Part shown: piece by piece, positions 63,215-64,000 of the stretch
How positions within the stretch are numbered: the stretch's first letter is position 1
How the letters are laid out: every line of letters begins with the position of its first letter
Assembly: GCF_001905545.1 (NCBI RefSeq)
Contig: NZ_LIPD01000004.1
Span: forward strand, 124,001-188,000
Reading direction: 5' to 3'
DNA: 64,000 bases
Source: Streptomyces sp. CB02056
GTDB lineage: Bacteria > Actinomycetota > Actinomycetes > Streptomycetales > Streptomycetaceae
Translations under genes and position numbers: made by a program
The notes under the pieces: generated by a model
Told to the model about the DNA's origin: nothing
The model's database searches: none
Seen by the model: the letters and a program-made list of their open reading frames with translations, nothing else

Positions 63215-64000
63215 ATGCAGGCCGAATCGCAAGCCGTCCTCTCCCCGCTGACCAGCGCGGCCGTCTTCCTGGTCCTCACCGTCGAACCCGGCCGCGAGGC
63301 CGCCGTCCGCGACCTGCTGCCCGAACTCGCCGGACTGCGCCGCGCGGTCGGCTTCCGGGCCCCCGACGGCGGCCTCACCTGCGTCACCGGCATCGGCTCC
63401 GAGCTCTGGGACCGCCTCTTCACCGGCCCCCGCCCGGCCTCCCTGCACCCCTTCCAGGAGGTCGCCGGCCCCCGCCACCGCGCCCCGGCCACCCCCGGCG
63501 ACCTGCTGCTGCACCTGCGGGCCGAGCGGATGGACCTCTGCTTCGAACTGGCCGCGCAGCTCACCGGCCGGCTCGCCGGGGCCGCCACCGTCGTCGACTC
63601 CGTCCAGGGCTTCAAGTACTTCGAGGACCGCGACCTGCTCGGCTTCGTCGACGGCACCGAGAACCCGGAGGGCCGGGCCGCCGAACGCGCGGCCCTGGTC
63701 GGCGCCGAGGACCCGGGGTTCACCGGCGGCAGCTACGTCCTCGTCCAGCGGTACGTGCACGCCATGGACAAGTGGAACGCGCTGAGCGTCGAGCAGCAGG
63801 AGGGGGCGGTCGGCCGCACCAAACTCGACGACATCGAACTGTCCGACGACGCCAAACCCGCCGACTCGCACGTGGCACTCACCGTCATCACCGGCCCGGA
63901 CGGCGAGGAACGGAAGATCGTCCGCTTCAACATGCCGTACGGCACCTTCGGCTCCGCGGACCGCGGCGGCGAGTCCGGCACCTACTTCATCGGCTACGCG
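63215..64000 (+). CDS. Dyp-type heme peroxidase, N-terminal part
   Basis: 262 codons are present and the gene runs off the right edge. The diagnostic G-F-V-D146-G-T-E-N-P motif starts at residue 143. The proximal-histidine region RTKLDDIELSD...PADSHVAL and the distal FNMPYGTFG are present. No Tat or Sec signal is visible, so it is of the cytosolic, YfeX-like class (B/P type). ATG 63215 follows GACGAGGAG. It oxidises dyes or phenolics with peroxide; the physiological substrate is unknown. Its close spacing to aspartate decarboxylase suggests one transcript. Confidence 0.92.
   Translation, partial: MQAESQAVLSPLTSAAVFLVLTVEPGREAAVRDLLPELAGLRRAVGFRAPDGGLTCVTGIGSELWDRLFTGPRPASLHPFQEVAGPRHRAPATPGDLLLHLRAERMDLCFELAAQLTGRLAGAATVVDSVQGFKYFEDRDLLGFVDGTENPEGRAAERAALVGAEDPGFTGGSYVLVQRYVHAMDKWNALSVEQQEGAVGRTKLDDIELSDDAKPADSHVALTVITGPDGEERKIVRFNMPYGTFGSADRGGESGTYFIGYA

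Overview
The window is high-GC actinomycete DNA. GTG starts, ATGA/GTGA stop-start overlaps, very rare TTA codons, and Streptomyces-type families (Uma2, DUF1876, DUF1990/YndJ, F420-type PPOX, ECF sigma/ZAS anti-sigma, trans-AT PKS) point to Streptomyces or Kitasatospora. I see no rRNA, tRNA, CRISPR array, IS element or integrase, and both window ends cut through genes.

The left arm (1-13.7 kb) holds small housekeeping and stress units. In order these are a BNR-type protein fragment, a flavin disulfide reductase, a divergent hydrolase/WYL-regulator pair, thioredoxin, a lipoprotein-ECF sigma-anti-sigma operon, two coupled unknown proteins, a YndJ-DUF1990 pair behind two strong palindromes, DUF1876, a lone bc1-type cytochrome b with a PPOX flavoprotein, and a glycosyltransferase.

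The centre (about 13.85-44.8 kb) is a polyketide cluster. One minus-strand run goes LysR regulator, stand-alone acyltransferase, stand-alone ACP, asparagine-synthetase-like amidotransferase, then a single 6492-residue AT-less PKS. A second minus-strand operon (SDR, P450, carboxylic acid reductase, NTF2-like protein) diverges from an old-yellow-enzyme gene. The amidotransferase, ACP and AT supply a malonamyl starter. PKS domains read KS-DH-KR-ACP / KS-(DH-like branching domain)-ACP / KS-KR-ACP / KS-ACP / KS-DH-KR-MT-ACP / C. This predicts a glutarimide head, one hydroxyl, one ketone and a methylated terminal unit. A C3 starter plus five C2 units gives 13 backbone carbons, and two methyls give 15, the carbon count of cycloheximide. 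Carboxylic acid reductase would make the terminal aldehyde needed for closing the six-membered ring, and the OYE and SDR would adjust oxidation level. I therefore call this a cycloheximide/actiphenol-type glutarimide cluster. Unusual points are the terminal condensation domain, one methyltransferase for two methyls, and an in-frame TTA codon in the PKS.

The right arm (45-64 kb) has a TetR/MFS efflux unit with twin operator-like repeats, Uma2, VOC and hemerythrin proteins, a mycothiol-type enzyme divergent from DoxX across two palindromes, two tandemly duplicated M9 collagenases that carry copies of the same leader and terminator, a PP2C phosphatase, an LLM oxidoreductase/FMN reductase operon, an aspartate:alanine antiporter with aspartate 4-decarboxylase, and the start of a Dyp peroxidase.

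Protein families come from reading motifs. Domain borders are approximate, and operators, promoters and terminators are sequence-pattern calls only.
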